NCBI RefSeq assembly: GCF_000519325.1
Contig: NZ_KI912613.1
Span: 1,378,053 to 1,410,476 of the forward strand
Direction of reading: 5' to 3'
Source: Patulibacter minatonensis DSM 18081
GTDB lineage: Bacteria > Actinomycetota > Thermoleophilia > Solirubrobacterales > Solirubrobacteraceae
DNA length: 32,424 nucleotides
The stretch's first letter is position 1, and the number at the start of each line of letters is the position of its first letter. Positions 15,262-22,235 of this stretch are shown one piece after another. Both the position numbers and the translations under genes were made by a program. The notes under the pieces were generated by a model, which ran no database searches, had not been told where the DNA came from, and saw only the letters and a list, made by a program, of their open reading frames with translations.

Positions 15262-16722
15262 ATGTCCTCCCGTTCCACCCAGACCGCGATCGCCGACGCC
15301 CCGGACCCGGGTCCACCCCCGGTCGCCGACGACTGGTCCCCGCGCTCGTGGCGGACGCCGATCACGCGGCTCCTGACCGATTTCGTCGTCGTGATCGTCG
15401 CGGTCGCGCTCGCATCCGCCGCCCGGAACCGCGCACCGACCTGGTACGACGCCGTCTTCGCGGTGTCGCTCGTCACCGTGATGGCGCTCCGCGGCGGCTA
15501 CGCCCGGCCGATCGAGGACTCGATCGTCCGCGTGCTCGTCAAGCACGAGCTCGCCAGCGCCGCGATCGCCAGCAGCATCACCGTCACCGCCCGGGCCGTC
15601 CTCGTCGACGAGACCACGAGCTTCGGCGGGCTGCTCGTCACGTTCGCGGTCGGCATCATCGCGCTCGCGCTGTCCAGGTTCTTCACGACGCTCTACGACC
15701 GCCGGCGCAACCAGTCCGAGAAGGGCGGGTTCCGCGCGCTGATCGTCGGCTCCGGCGAGCTGGCGACGGAGACCGCGGAGCGCCTGGAGCGCCGCCCGCA
15801 CATCGGTCTGCTCCCGATCGGCTGCCTCGACGACGTCGCGACGGGTGCCCCACGCGGGGCGGCGGCCGACGGCCTGCCGGTCCTCGGCGGCCTGCGGGAC
15901 GTCGAGGAGGTCGCGCGGCTGAACCGCGTCGACGCGGTGATCATCTCCGACATGCACTCCGACGACGGCGACGCCCGGCTGGCGGAGCTCGTCGCGAAGG
16001 CCCACGAGCTGCAGCTGACCGTCTTCGTCGTCCCGCGGTTCCCGGAGAGCGTCAACGCCCGCACCCGCAGGCACCGCCTCGGGGCGTTCCCGGTCGACGA
16101 GCTGCGGCCGGTCGATCCGCGGGCACCCGCGTTCCGCCTGAAGTACGCGATCGACCGCGCGATCGGCATCACGATCGTCCTCGGGCTCGCGCCGATGATG
16201 CTGCTGCTGGCGCTCGGCGTCCGGCTCTCGGGGCCGGGCCCGATCCTCTACCGCCAGCGCCGCGTCGGGCTGGACGGCCACGAGTTCGACATCCTGAAGT
16301 TCCGCTCGATGCGGGAGGCCACGCCCGAGGAGCTCGCGTGGAAGCCGGAGGAGGGCTCCGCCCCGGGCGGCGTCGAGGGCGTGGACCGCCGCACGCCGTT
16401 CGGCAAGTTCCTCCGCAGCTCCAACCTCGACGAGCTGCCGCAGCTGATCTCGATCGCCCGCGGCGACATGTGCATCGTCGGCCCCCGCCCGGAGCGCCCG
16501 GAGTTCGTCGAGCGCTTCAGCCAGGAGCTGAAGACCTACGACGCCCGGCACCGCGTCAAGGCCGGCCTGACCGGCTGGTCGCAGGTCCACGGCCTGCGCG
16601 GCCAGACGTCGATCGCCGAGCGCGCCGCGTGGGACAACTACTACATCGAGAACTGGTCGTTCGCGCTCGACGTCTCGATCGTGCTGCGGACCTTCAAGAC
16701 CTTCAGCGAGCCGAACGAGTAG
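15262..16722 (+). CDS. Polyprenyl-phosphate sugar-1-phosphate transferase (WcaJ/PHPT family)
   Basis: A 486-residue initiating glycosyltransferase. It would move a sugar-1-phosphate from a nucleotide sugar to undecaprenyl phosphate at the inner face of the membrane, the first step of exopolysaccharide or glycan assembly. About four N-terminal membrane helices (residues ~35-145) are followed by a Rossmann-like domain (FRALIVGSGELATETAERL). The C-terminal bacterial sugar transferase domain has the membrane hairpin IGITIVLGLAPMMLLLALG, then RRVGLDGHEFDILKFRSM, LDELPQL, VGPRPERPEF and AGLTGWSQVHG, all diagnostic. Full length. No other glycan genes are adjacent, so its pathway cannot be named. Start ATG 15262 was chosen because the frame begins there; GGGG lies 12 nt upstream, weak as a ribosome site. 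A TAGCAT at 15206-15211 may be its -10. Confidence 0.9.
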   Translation: MSSRSTQTAIADAPDPGPPPVADDWSPRSWRTPITRLLTDFVVVIVAVALASAARNRAPTWYDAVFAVSLVTVMALRGGYARPIEDSIVRVLVKHELASAAIASSITVTARAVLVDETTSFGGLLVTFAVGIIALALSRFFTTLYDRRRNQSEKGGFRALIVGSGELATETAERLERRPHIGLLPIGCLDDVATGAPRGAAADGLPVLGGLRDVEEVARLNRVDAVIISDMHSDDGDARLAELVAKAHELQLTVFVVPRFPESVNARTRRHRLGAFPVDELRPVDPRAPAFRLKYAIDRAIGITIVLGLAPMMLLLALGVRLSGPGPILYRQRRVGLDGHEFDILKFRSMREATPEELAWKPEEGSAPGGVEGVDRRTPFGKFLRSSNLDELPQLISIARGDMCIVGPRPERPEFVERFSQELKTYDARHRVKAGLTGWSQVHGLRGQTSIAERAAWDNYYIENWSFALDVSIVLRTFKTFSEPNE

Positions 16723-16725
16723 CGC

Positions 16726-16749
16726 CCGGCGCCGCCGGGAGGGCGCCGG
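16726..16749. terminator. Bidirectional hairpin between sugar transferase and MFS genes
   Basis: CCGGCGCC (16726-16733) and GGCGCCGG (16742-16749) form a perfect 8-bp stem around an 8-nt loop, lying between convergent stops at 16722 and 16757. Confidence 0.65.
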
Positions 16750-16756
16750 ACCCGGG

Positions 16757-18811
16757 TCAGGAGCCCGGGAGGATGCTCTTGAGGATCTTCGTGATGGCGC
16801 CGTCGCCGCCCCCGCCGCCGAGGGCCCCGGAGACGAGCTTCCCGATCTCGGTCTGCGGGTCGACCCCGTGGGCCTTCCGGTACGCCCTGGACCGCGGCTC
16901 GTCGCCGAGGGCGAGGACGAGCTCCTCGCGCGACGAGCCGAACTTGCACGCGGCGCTGTCGAGTGCGCCGAGCGCCGAGTCCTGGACGAAGCCGTCGAGC
17001 CCGCCGTAGTTCGGCAGCTGCCGCTTGGCCTTGCACGGGTCCTGGATCGCGATCGTCGTGGGCTCCTCGTCCTTCGAGACCTTGATCTGCCCGGCGGCGA
17101 GCGCGAGGCCGGCGGCGCCGAGGACGGCCACGACCGTGAGTCGCCTGATGGCCAGCGGCACGACGAGCAGCGCCGCCAGGAGCGCCAGCACGCCCGTGAG
17201 CAGGAACGCCCCGTGGAAGGTCTGCGTGATGCCCACGACCAGCGCCTCGTCCGACGGCTCCGCGAGCTTCGCGTAGGTCGCCCGGTCCTGGGCGTTCTTG
17301 TCGAACTTCGGGGCCTGCGCCGCGAGGATCTCCTGCAGGGAGCTGCGGGGGTCGTTGATGTCGACCTTGTCGAGCGCCGAGCCCAGGTCCTTGACCTTCG
17401 GCTCCGGCGGCAGCTTCGCGTCGAGGACGATCGACGTCACCTGCTCCTGCACGTGCTCGATCGTCCGGTCGAGCTTCGGGGTGATGATGAGGGCCAGGAG
17501 CACGAGCGCCACGGTGATGCCGATGTGGCGGAGCGCCAGGAGCTGCGCCGCCTGCCCGGGGGTGCGCTCCGGGAGCAGCTCGCCGGCCAGTGCGGGGAGC
17601 GCCATGCCCATCCCGAGCCCCGAGAGGACCTGGGGCAGCACGACCCAGCCGGCGCCGACGGTCGGGACGGCCGCGAGCGCCAGGATCCCGGCCCCGATCA
17701 GCGCGCACCCGAGCGACGAGCGGATCCACGGGTCGCCCGGGATCCGCGACCCCGCCAGCGCGGCGATCGGCAGCAGCGTCACGCCCACGGCGGCCTTCAG
17801 CGGGCGCACGTCCCAGCCGATCACGAGCAGCAGCACGAGGAGGAAGACGACGGCGGTCAGCGCGGCCGAGACGAGCGCGAGCGCCACGCCGGCACGGGCG
17901 CCGTCGAGCGTCGGACGGCCGAGCCCCGGCCGGGCCTCGGGCACCGGCGGCGCCTCGCGCAGCGGCGCACCGTCGGGCGGCAGCGGGGCGGCGCCGCGGG
18001 CCGGGTCGATCAGGGTCGGGTCGGGATCCGCGCCGTGCACGCGGGTCGGGTCGTCGTGCCCGGAGGGCCGGGCGGTCGATCGCGGCGGGCGCGGGGCGGG
18101 CAGCGGCCAGGAGCCCGCGGGCGGGGCGTCGGAGGAGCCGGGGGCCGACGCGGCGGCGCTCGCCGGCGGTGCGGTCCGGGACCCCGGTGCCGACACGTGG
18201 CCCGTGTCGCCGGTCGCCGTCGGATCCGGGTCGGCCGCCGGTCGCGGCACGAGGAACGCCGCCGCGGCGAGGACCCCGAACGGCGCCTGGGCGAGGAAGA
18301 TCGCCCGCCAGTCGAACGCCTCGGTGAGCGCGCCGCCGAGCGCCGGGCCGATCGCGGTGCCGAAGATCGCCGCGGCGACCCACAGTCCGGCGGGGCGCAG
18401 CGACCCGTCGGCGGAGGTCCTCGTCCGCCCGCGGGACAGCACCTCGTACGCGGCGAGCAGCCCGAACGCGGCGCCGACGGCCTGGAGGGCACGCGAGACG
18501 AGCAGCCCGACGAGCCCGTCGGAGACGCCGCACATGACCGACGCCACGGCGAAGAGGAGCATCCCGAGCGCGCCGACGGCGGCGCTGCCCAGCCAGCGGC
18601 GCGCCGGCACCGCGGCGAGCACGGCCGCCGCGAGGACCACCGTGTAGACGCCGATGACGCCGGCGAGCCCGAGGATCGTCGTGTCGAAGCGGTCGAAGAG
18701 CTCCGGCAGCGCCAGCGTGACGACCGAGGCGTCGGCGAGCGCGAGGGCGGCGCCGACCGCGATCGGGAGCCGCGAGAGGGAAGCGAGAGCGGAGGGGCGC
18801 GCGGCGGCCAT
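16757..18811 (-). CDS. Large MFS transporter (drug-efflux-like) with long loop and C-terminal domain
   Basis: A 684-residue major facilitator protein; typical ones are 400-550. The first six helices occupy ~residues 10-205 and include VSRALQAVGAAFG and GTAIGPALGGALTEAFDWRAIFLAQAPFG, the motif C of drug/proton antiporters. A Pro/Ala/Asp-rich linker of ~115 residues follows, then more helices. A soluble insert (~residues 450-540, with KLPPEPKVKDLG and repeated Asp/Lys) lies between late helices. After the final helices comes a ~110-residue tail with two Cys (DPCKAK, AACKFG), probably outside the cell, ending in Gly-rich sequence. It is divergent from an Eis-like acetyltransferase (83-bp gap), so the two may share control. 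Substrate unknown. Start ATG 18811 gives a short N-terminus before helix 1. Confidence 0.82.
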   Translation of the reverse strand: MAAARPSALASLSRLPIAVGAALALADASVVTLALPELFDRFDTTILGLAGVIGVYTVVLAAAVLAAVPARRWLGSAAVGALGMLLFAVASVMCGVSDGLVGLLVSRALQAVGAAFGLLAAYEVLSRGRTRTSADGSLRPAGLWVAAAIFGTAIGPALGGALTEAFDWRAIFLAQAPFGVLAAAAFLVPRPAADPDPTATGDTGHVSAPGSRTAPPASAAASAPGSSDAPPAGSWPLPAPRPPRSTARPSGHDDPTRVHGADPDPTLIDPARGAAPLPPDGAPLREAPPVPEARPGLGRPTLDGARAGVALALVSAALTAVVFLLVLLLVIGWDVRPLKAAVGVTLLPIAALAGSRIPGDPWIRSSLGCALIGAGILALAAVPTVGAGWVVLPQVLSGLGMGMALPALAGELLPERTPGQAAQLLALRHIGITVALVLLALIITPKLDRTIEHVQEQVTSIVLDAKLPPEPKVKDLGSALDKVDINDPRSSLQEILAAQAPKFDKNAQDRATYAKLAEPSDEALVVGITQTFHGAFLLTGVLALLAALLVVPLAIRRLTVVAVLGAAGLALAAGQIKVSKDEEPTTIAIQDPCKAKRQLPNYGGLDGFVQDSALGALDSAACKFGSSREELVLALGDEPRSRAYRKAHGVDPQTEIGKLVSGALGGGGGDGAITKILKSILPGS

Positions 18812-18882
18812 CGCCGGAGTGTGACGCCCGGTGCAGCGGCGCGGGGAGGCGGGTCCCGGCCCGACCCCGTCGACGGGCCCGG

Positions 18883-18888
18883 TACGGT
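18883..18888 (+). promoter_or_regulatory. eis -10 box TACGGT (leaderless)
   Basis: TACGGT is followed by 6 nt (GGCGCG) and the ATG of the acetyltransferase. It fits TANNNT leaderless geometry; no Shine-Dalgarno is seen. Confidence 0.4.
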
Positions 18889-18894
18889 GGCGCG

Positions 18895-20142
18895 ATGCGG
18901 ACGGGGGCGACGGTGCGGGCGGCGACCGCGGAGGACTTCGACGCCCTCCACGACGTCGTCGACATCGCCTTCCACCGCGGATCGCCGGAGCGCCGGCGAC
19001 TGCGGATGCGGGCGCTGCAGGACGAGGGCCTCGGGCTCGTCGCCGTCGACGGGGACCGGATCGTCGGGACGACCGGTGCCTGGTCGTGGGACCTCGGCGT
19101 GCCCGGCGGGACGCTCCCGGTCGCGGCGATCACGATCGTCACGGTCCTGCCGACGCACCGGCGCCGCGGCATCCTGCGGGCGCTGATGGAGCGGGCGACC
19201 GCCGACGCCCGGGACCGGGGCGAGCCGCTCGCCGCGCTGTGGGCCTCCGAGGGCGGGATCTACGGGCGCTTCGGCTACGGGCCGGCGACCTGGGTCCGGG
19301 AGGGCCGGGCGCAGCTGCGGGGCGGTCTGGGGCTCCGTCCCCCGACGACGGGCCCGGAGGCCGACCTGCCGCTCCGACTGCTCACGGCGGAGGAGGCGCA
19401 CCCCGTCGTCGCGCCGGTCTTCGAGCGCGCCCGCGCCCGTCGCGGCGGCCTGCTGTCGCGGGACGGGACGTGGTGGACGGTGCGCCTGCTGGCGGACGAG
19501 CCGGAGGACCGCGGCGGCGCGAGCCCGCTGCGCGTGGTCGTCGCCGGCGACGACGGCTACGCGCTCTACCGGGTGCGGGAGGGCGCGACGACCGGGCCGG
19601 TGAGCGCCTGGACGACGGTCGAGGTCGCCGAGCTCGTCGCGGTGACGCCCGCCGCGGAGCGTGCGCTCCTGGCCTTCCTGTCGTCCATCGACCTCGCCGA
19701 CGAGCTGGTCCTGGACGCGCGGCCGGTCGACGACCCGCTGCTGCACACCACGGCCGACGTCCGGGCGATCGTCCCGGGCACCCCGGCCGACGCGCTCTGG
19801 CTGCGGATCCTCGACGTCCCCGCGGCCGTCGCCGGTCGCTCGTGGGCCGCCGACGTCGACCTCGTCCTCGAGGTGCTGCACCCCGAGGACCCGGTCGTCG
19901 CCGGCCGGTGGCGGCTGCGCGGGACCAGCGGTGCGCCGGGTGCCGTGGTCGCCGCACGGACGGACGGTCCCGCCGACCTCGTCCTGCACGCCCGCGACCT
20001 GGGCTCGTTGTACCTCGGCGGCGCGACCGCGACCGGGCTGCGCGACGCGGGCGCGATCAACGAGGCGACGGCGGGCACCGCGGTCGCCCTGGACGCCGCG
20101 CTGCGCGTCGAGCGGGCGCCATGGACGGCCGGCGTCTTCTGA
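18895..20142 (+). CDS. eis: Eis-family GNAT N-acetyltransferase
   Basis: A 415-residue acetyltransferase of the three-domain Eis type (GNAT, second GNAT-like, sterol-carrier-like). Family members acetylate amines, including several positions on aminoglycosides, and protein lysines. The N-terminal GNAT has VTVLPTHRRRGILRALM, the acetyl-CoA pyrophosphate loop. The motif GGIYGRFGYGPAT holds Tyr123 and Tyr128, one of which is the expected general acid. The protein ends in Val-Phe, and in Eis the C-terminal Phe carboxylate is the general base, so the catalytic set looks intact. The C-terminal third (SLYLGGATATGLRDAGAI) matches the sterol-carrier-like domain. Probably leaderless. Resistance in this organism is not shown by sequence alone. 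Confidence 0.87.
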   Translation: MRTGATVRAATAEDFDALHDVVDIAFHRGSPERRRLRMRALQDEGLGLVAVDGDRIVGTTGAWSWDLGVPGGTLPVAAITIVTVLPTHRRRGILRALMERATADARDRGEPLAALWASEGGIYGRFGYGPATWVREGRAQLRGGLGLRPPTTGPEADLPLRLLTAEEAHPVVAPVFERARARRGGLLSRDGTWWTVRLLADEPEDRGGASPLRVVVAGDDGYALYRVREGATTGPVSAWTTVEVAELVAVTPAAERALLAFLSSIDLADELVLDARPVDDPLLHTTADVRAIVPGTPADALWLRILDVPAAVAGRSWAADVDLVLEVLHPEDPVVAGRWRLRGTSGAPGAVVAARTDGPADLVLHARDLGSLYLGGATATGLRDAGAINEATAGTAVALDAALRVERAPWTAGVF

Positions 20143-20208
20143 GCCGGTCACGTCGGCCGGGGCGTCCAGGGGTTTCCTCCCGGAGTGTCCGGGCCCCCGG
20201 CAGGCCGG

Positions 20209-20214
20209 TATGAT
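20209..20214 (+). promoter_or_regulatory. cbtBA -10 box TATGAT
   Basis: TATGAT matches five of six consensus bases and ends 10 nt before the riboswitch P1 stem (20225), so transcription would start just before the aptamer. The -35 is poor. Confidence 0.5.
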
Positions 20215-20224
20215 CCGCCGACCC

Positions 20225-20322
20225 GCAGGGCTGTGGGGAGGAAGCCGGTGAGAACCCGGCACGGTCGCGCCACTGTGACCGGGACCACCGCGTCCCGGGA
20301 GTCAGAGACTCCGACGCCCTGC
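20225..20322 (+). ncRNA. Cobalamin riboswitch upstream of cbtBA
   Basis: Class-defining parts are present in order: closing stem GCAGGG (20225-20230) with CCCTGC (20317-20322); the conserved stretch GGAAGCCGGTGAGAACCCGG; the B12 box GCCACTG (20269-20275); and AGTCAGAGACTCC near 20300. When B12 binds, such elements shut off expression. Between aptamer and gene, CGGGA (20333-20337) and TCCCG (20345-20349) form a small hairpin just before the Shine-Dalgarno AAGGA, a possible part of the switching region. The target genes, a cobalt transporter, fit feedback by the cobalt-containing cofactor. Confidence 0.92.
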
Positions 20323-20363
20323 CTCACCCCGTCGGGACGCGAGATCCCGAGAAGGACACGCAC

Positions 20364-20591
20364 ATGGCCACACCAAGCTCCGCCCTCGACACCACGCAGC
20401 CGACCACCGTCCCGGTCCCGGTCGTCTCGCTCAAGGGCCTCCTGCCGTACTGGATCTTCGCCGGCATCGTGCTGATGCTCGCGATCTACTTCGTCGGCGC
20501 CGAGGAGGGCGCGACGTCGATGATCTCCGGCATGGGCGTGCACGAGTTCGTGCACGACGCGCGCCACCTCCTCGGCTTCCCCTGCCACTAG
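20364..20591 (+). CDS. cbtB: CbtB cobalt transporter small subunit
   Basis: A 75-residue protein with one membrane helix (YWIFAGIVLMLAIYFVGAEEG) and a His-rich C-terminus, HEFVHDARHLLGFPCH, with four His and one Cys that may bind Co2+. This is the hallmark of CbtB, partner of CbtA in predicted B12-regulated cobalt uptake. ATG 20364 has AAGGA 7 nt upstream. It lies directly behind a cobalamin riboswitch and 18 nt before cbtA. Confidence 0.9.
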   Translation: MATPSSALDTTQPTTVPVPVVSLKGLLPYWIFAGIVLMLAIYFVGAEEGATSMISGMGVHEFVHDARHLLGFPCH

Positions 20592-20609
20592 CCGCAGCGG
20601 AGTCCGCTC

Positions 20610-21392
20610 ATGATGCGCACCCTGCTCGTGCGCGGGATGCTGGTCGGCGTCGTCGCCGGCCTCCTCGCGTTCCTCTGGGCCCACTTCGTCGGTGAGCCGC
20701 CCGTCCGGGCGGCGATCGGCGTCGAGGAGGCCACCGCCGCCAAGGAGGCCGCGGCGGCCGGCACCAAGGTCGCCGAGGAGGCCCCGCTCGTCTCCCGCGA
20801 CACCCAGGAGACCTGGGGCCTCGGCACCGGCGTGATCATCTTCTCCGTCGCCATCGGCGGGTTCCTCGCGATGGTCTTCGCGATCGTCTACGGCCGCGTC
20901 AGCAAGCTCCGCGCCCGGGCGACCGTCGCCGCGATCTGCGGTCTCGGCTTCCTCGCGATCTCCCTCGTGCCGCTGACGAAGTACCCGGCCAATCCGCCGG
21001 CCGTCGGTTCGGGCGACACGATCTCCGAGCGCACCGAGTGGTTCTTCGTGCTGATCGTGATCGCGCTGTTCGCGGTCGTGGCGGCCGTCCGGCTCGGCAA
21101 GCAGCTCAGCGAGCGGTGGGGCGCGGCCAACGCGACCTTCGCCGCCGGCCTCCTGTTCGTCGTCCTGATCGCGGTCGCGCACCTCGCGCTGCCGAACGAG
21201 AACGAGGTCAAGGCCGGCTTCCCGCCGCAGATCCTCTGGGACTTCCGCCTGGCGAACCTCGGCACGCAGGCGATCCTCTGGGCGTCGCTCGCGTTCGGCT
21301 TCGGCATCGCGGCCGAGCACGCGATCGAGGGCAAGCCCGCCTGGTGGCGCCGCGACGCCGCCGACAAGTCCTCGGCGGCGACGACCACCTGA
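20610..21392 (+). CDS. cbtA: CbtA cobalt transporter membrane subunit
   Basis: A 260-residue membrane protein with about six helices, beginning MMRTLLVRGMLVGVVAGLLAF with WAHFVGEPPVRAAI after the first helix, the typical CbtA opening. A loop rich in Ala/Glu/Lys follows, then helices at ~75-95, 103-120, 143-160, 175-195 and 225-240. It is predicted to move Co2+ inward with CbtB. Start could be ATG 20610 or the next codon; CGGAG lies about 10 nt upstream. Controlled with cbtB by the riboswitch. Confidence 0.87.
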   Translation: MMRTLLVRGMLVGVVAGLLAFLWAHFVGEPPVRAAIGVEEATAAKEAAAAGTKVAEEAPLVSRDTQETWGLGTGVIIFSVAIGGFLAMVFAIVYGRVSKLRARATVAAICGLGFLAISLVPLTKYPANPPAVGSGDTISERTEWFFVLIVIALFAVVAAVRLGKQLSERWGAANATFAAGLLFVVLIAVAHLALPNENEVKAGFPPQILWDFRLANLGTQAILWASLAFGFGIAAEHAIEGKPAWWRRDAADKSSAATTT

Positions 21393-21399
21393 GGTCCGC

Positions 21400-21439
21400 G
21401 TCGGTCCGCGGGCGCCCCGAGGGGGCCGCGCGGACCGAC
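21400..21439 (+). terminator. Long hairpin after cbtA, 11-bp stem
   Basis: Arms 21400-21410 (GTCGGTCCGCG) and 21429-21439 (CGCGGACCGAC) are perfect complements around an 18-nt loop that itself holds a CCCC/GGGG mini-stem. It starts 8 nt past the cbtA stop. Confidence 0.7.
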
Positions 21440-21458
21440 CGCACCGGAGGATCCCGAC

Positions 21459-21480
21459 GAGGGCGCCGCGAGGCGCCCTC
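21459..21480. terminator. Second hairpin before the convergent tetR stop
   Basis: GAGGGCGCC (21459-21467), loop GCGA, GGCGCCCTC (21472-21480): a perfect 9-bp stem with a GNRA loop, 18 nt from the tetR stop on the opposite strand. Likely terminates tetR. Confidence 0.65.
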
Positions 21481-21497
21481 GGTCGTCCCGGGCCCCG

Positions 21498-22058
21498 CTA
21501 CTCGAGCCCGAGGGCGAGCCGCGCCAGGCGCCACGCCCGGCGGCGGTCGGCCTCGGCCACGTCCGGGCGCACGACGGTGCTGAGCATCAGGAGCTGGATC
21601 CGGACGTCCTCCGGCTCCAGGTCCGCGCGGGCGAGGCCCGCCTCCTGCGCCCGGGCGAGCGGCTCGCGCAGCACCGCGATGATCCGGCCGCGCCGCTCGA
21701 GCACCGCGCTGCCGAGCTCGCCGCGCGACGGGAACAGGTCGTAGAGCGCCAGGTTGTCGGTCTGCACGCGCAGCGCCGCGCGGAACAGCAGCTCGAACGA
21801 CCCGGCGTCCGGCGGGAGCGCGGCCGCGGCGGCCTCGATCTCGGCGACCACGCCGTCCAGCAGCGCGTCGTGGAGGTGCTCCCGGGTGGGGAAGTGGCGG
21901 TACAGCGTGGCCCGCCCGACGCCCGCCTCGCGCGAGATGTCGTCGTAGGAGACGTCGAGCCCGCGCTGCGCGAACAGCGCCCGCGCGGTGGTCAGCAGGG
22001 CCTCGCGGTTGGCGACGGCGTCCGCGCGGCGACGGGTGGGGTGGTCGACGGAGCCCAC
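21498..22058 (-). CDS. TetR-family transcriptional repressor
   Basis: A 186-residue TetR regulator. The HTH near residues 38-60 reads SYDDISREAGVGRATLYRHFPTREHL, close to consensus; the rest is the helical ligand domain. The divergent neighbour is a FUSC-family membrane protein, and a perfect 13-bp palindrome lies at that gene's expected transcription start, so it probably represses the pump gene and is relieved by a small molecule. Start GTG 22058 has TAGCCT exactly 6 nt upstream, so a leaderless transcript is likely. Ligand unknown. Confidence 0.88.
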   Translation of the reverse strand: MGSVDHPTRRRADAVANREALLTTARALFAQRGLDVSYDDISREAGVGRATLYRHFPTREHLHDALLDGVVAEIEAAAAALPPDAGSFELLFRAALRVQTDNLALYDLFPSRGELGSAVLERRGRIIAVLREPLARAQEAGLARADLEPEDVRIQLLMLSTVVRPDVAEADRRRAWRLARLALGLE

Positions 22059-22064
22059 GCACCC

Positions 22065-22070
22065 AGGCTA
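22065..22070 (-). promoter_or_regulatory. tetR -10 box TAGCCT (leaderless)
   Basis: TAGCCT on the minus strand, 6 nt before the GTG start. Same geometry as marR, vapB and eis. Confidence 0.4.
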
Positions 22071-22186
22071 CGGGTCGCGGCCACGGTGGTCCGTGCCGAC
22101 GGCCACGGCCCCGACGACCCGCCCGACGCCGGGTGCGCCGACGAGGCCCGCGCCCGGAGGCTCGTGGCGGCGGGCGCGAGACGCGC

Positions 22187-22206
22187 TATCCTAAGTGAGA
22201 CTCACT
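22187..22206. promoter_or_regulatory. FUSC-gene promoter -10 and TetR operator palindrome
   Basis: AGTGAG-A-CTCACT (22194-22206) is a perfect 13-bp palindrome, standing out in this GC-rich gap. TATCCT (22187-22192), just before it, can serve as the -10 for the FUSC gene, so the palindrome would cover the transcription start, a classic repressor position. No clear -35. Confidence 0.6.
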
Positions 22207-22235
22207 GTCCGTTTGTCTTCTTCGTCCGTCGCCCC

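Noticed and set aside
16757-18811. Reading the MFS gene as two genes split at the Pro-rich linker
   Set aside because: The frame is continuous, with no stop, start or ribosome site in the linker, and both halves are needed for the expected helix number.
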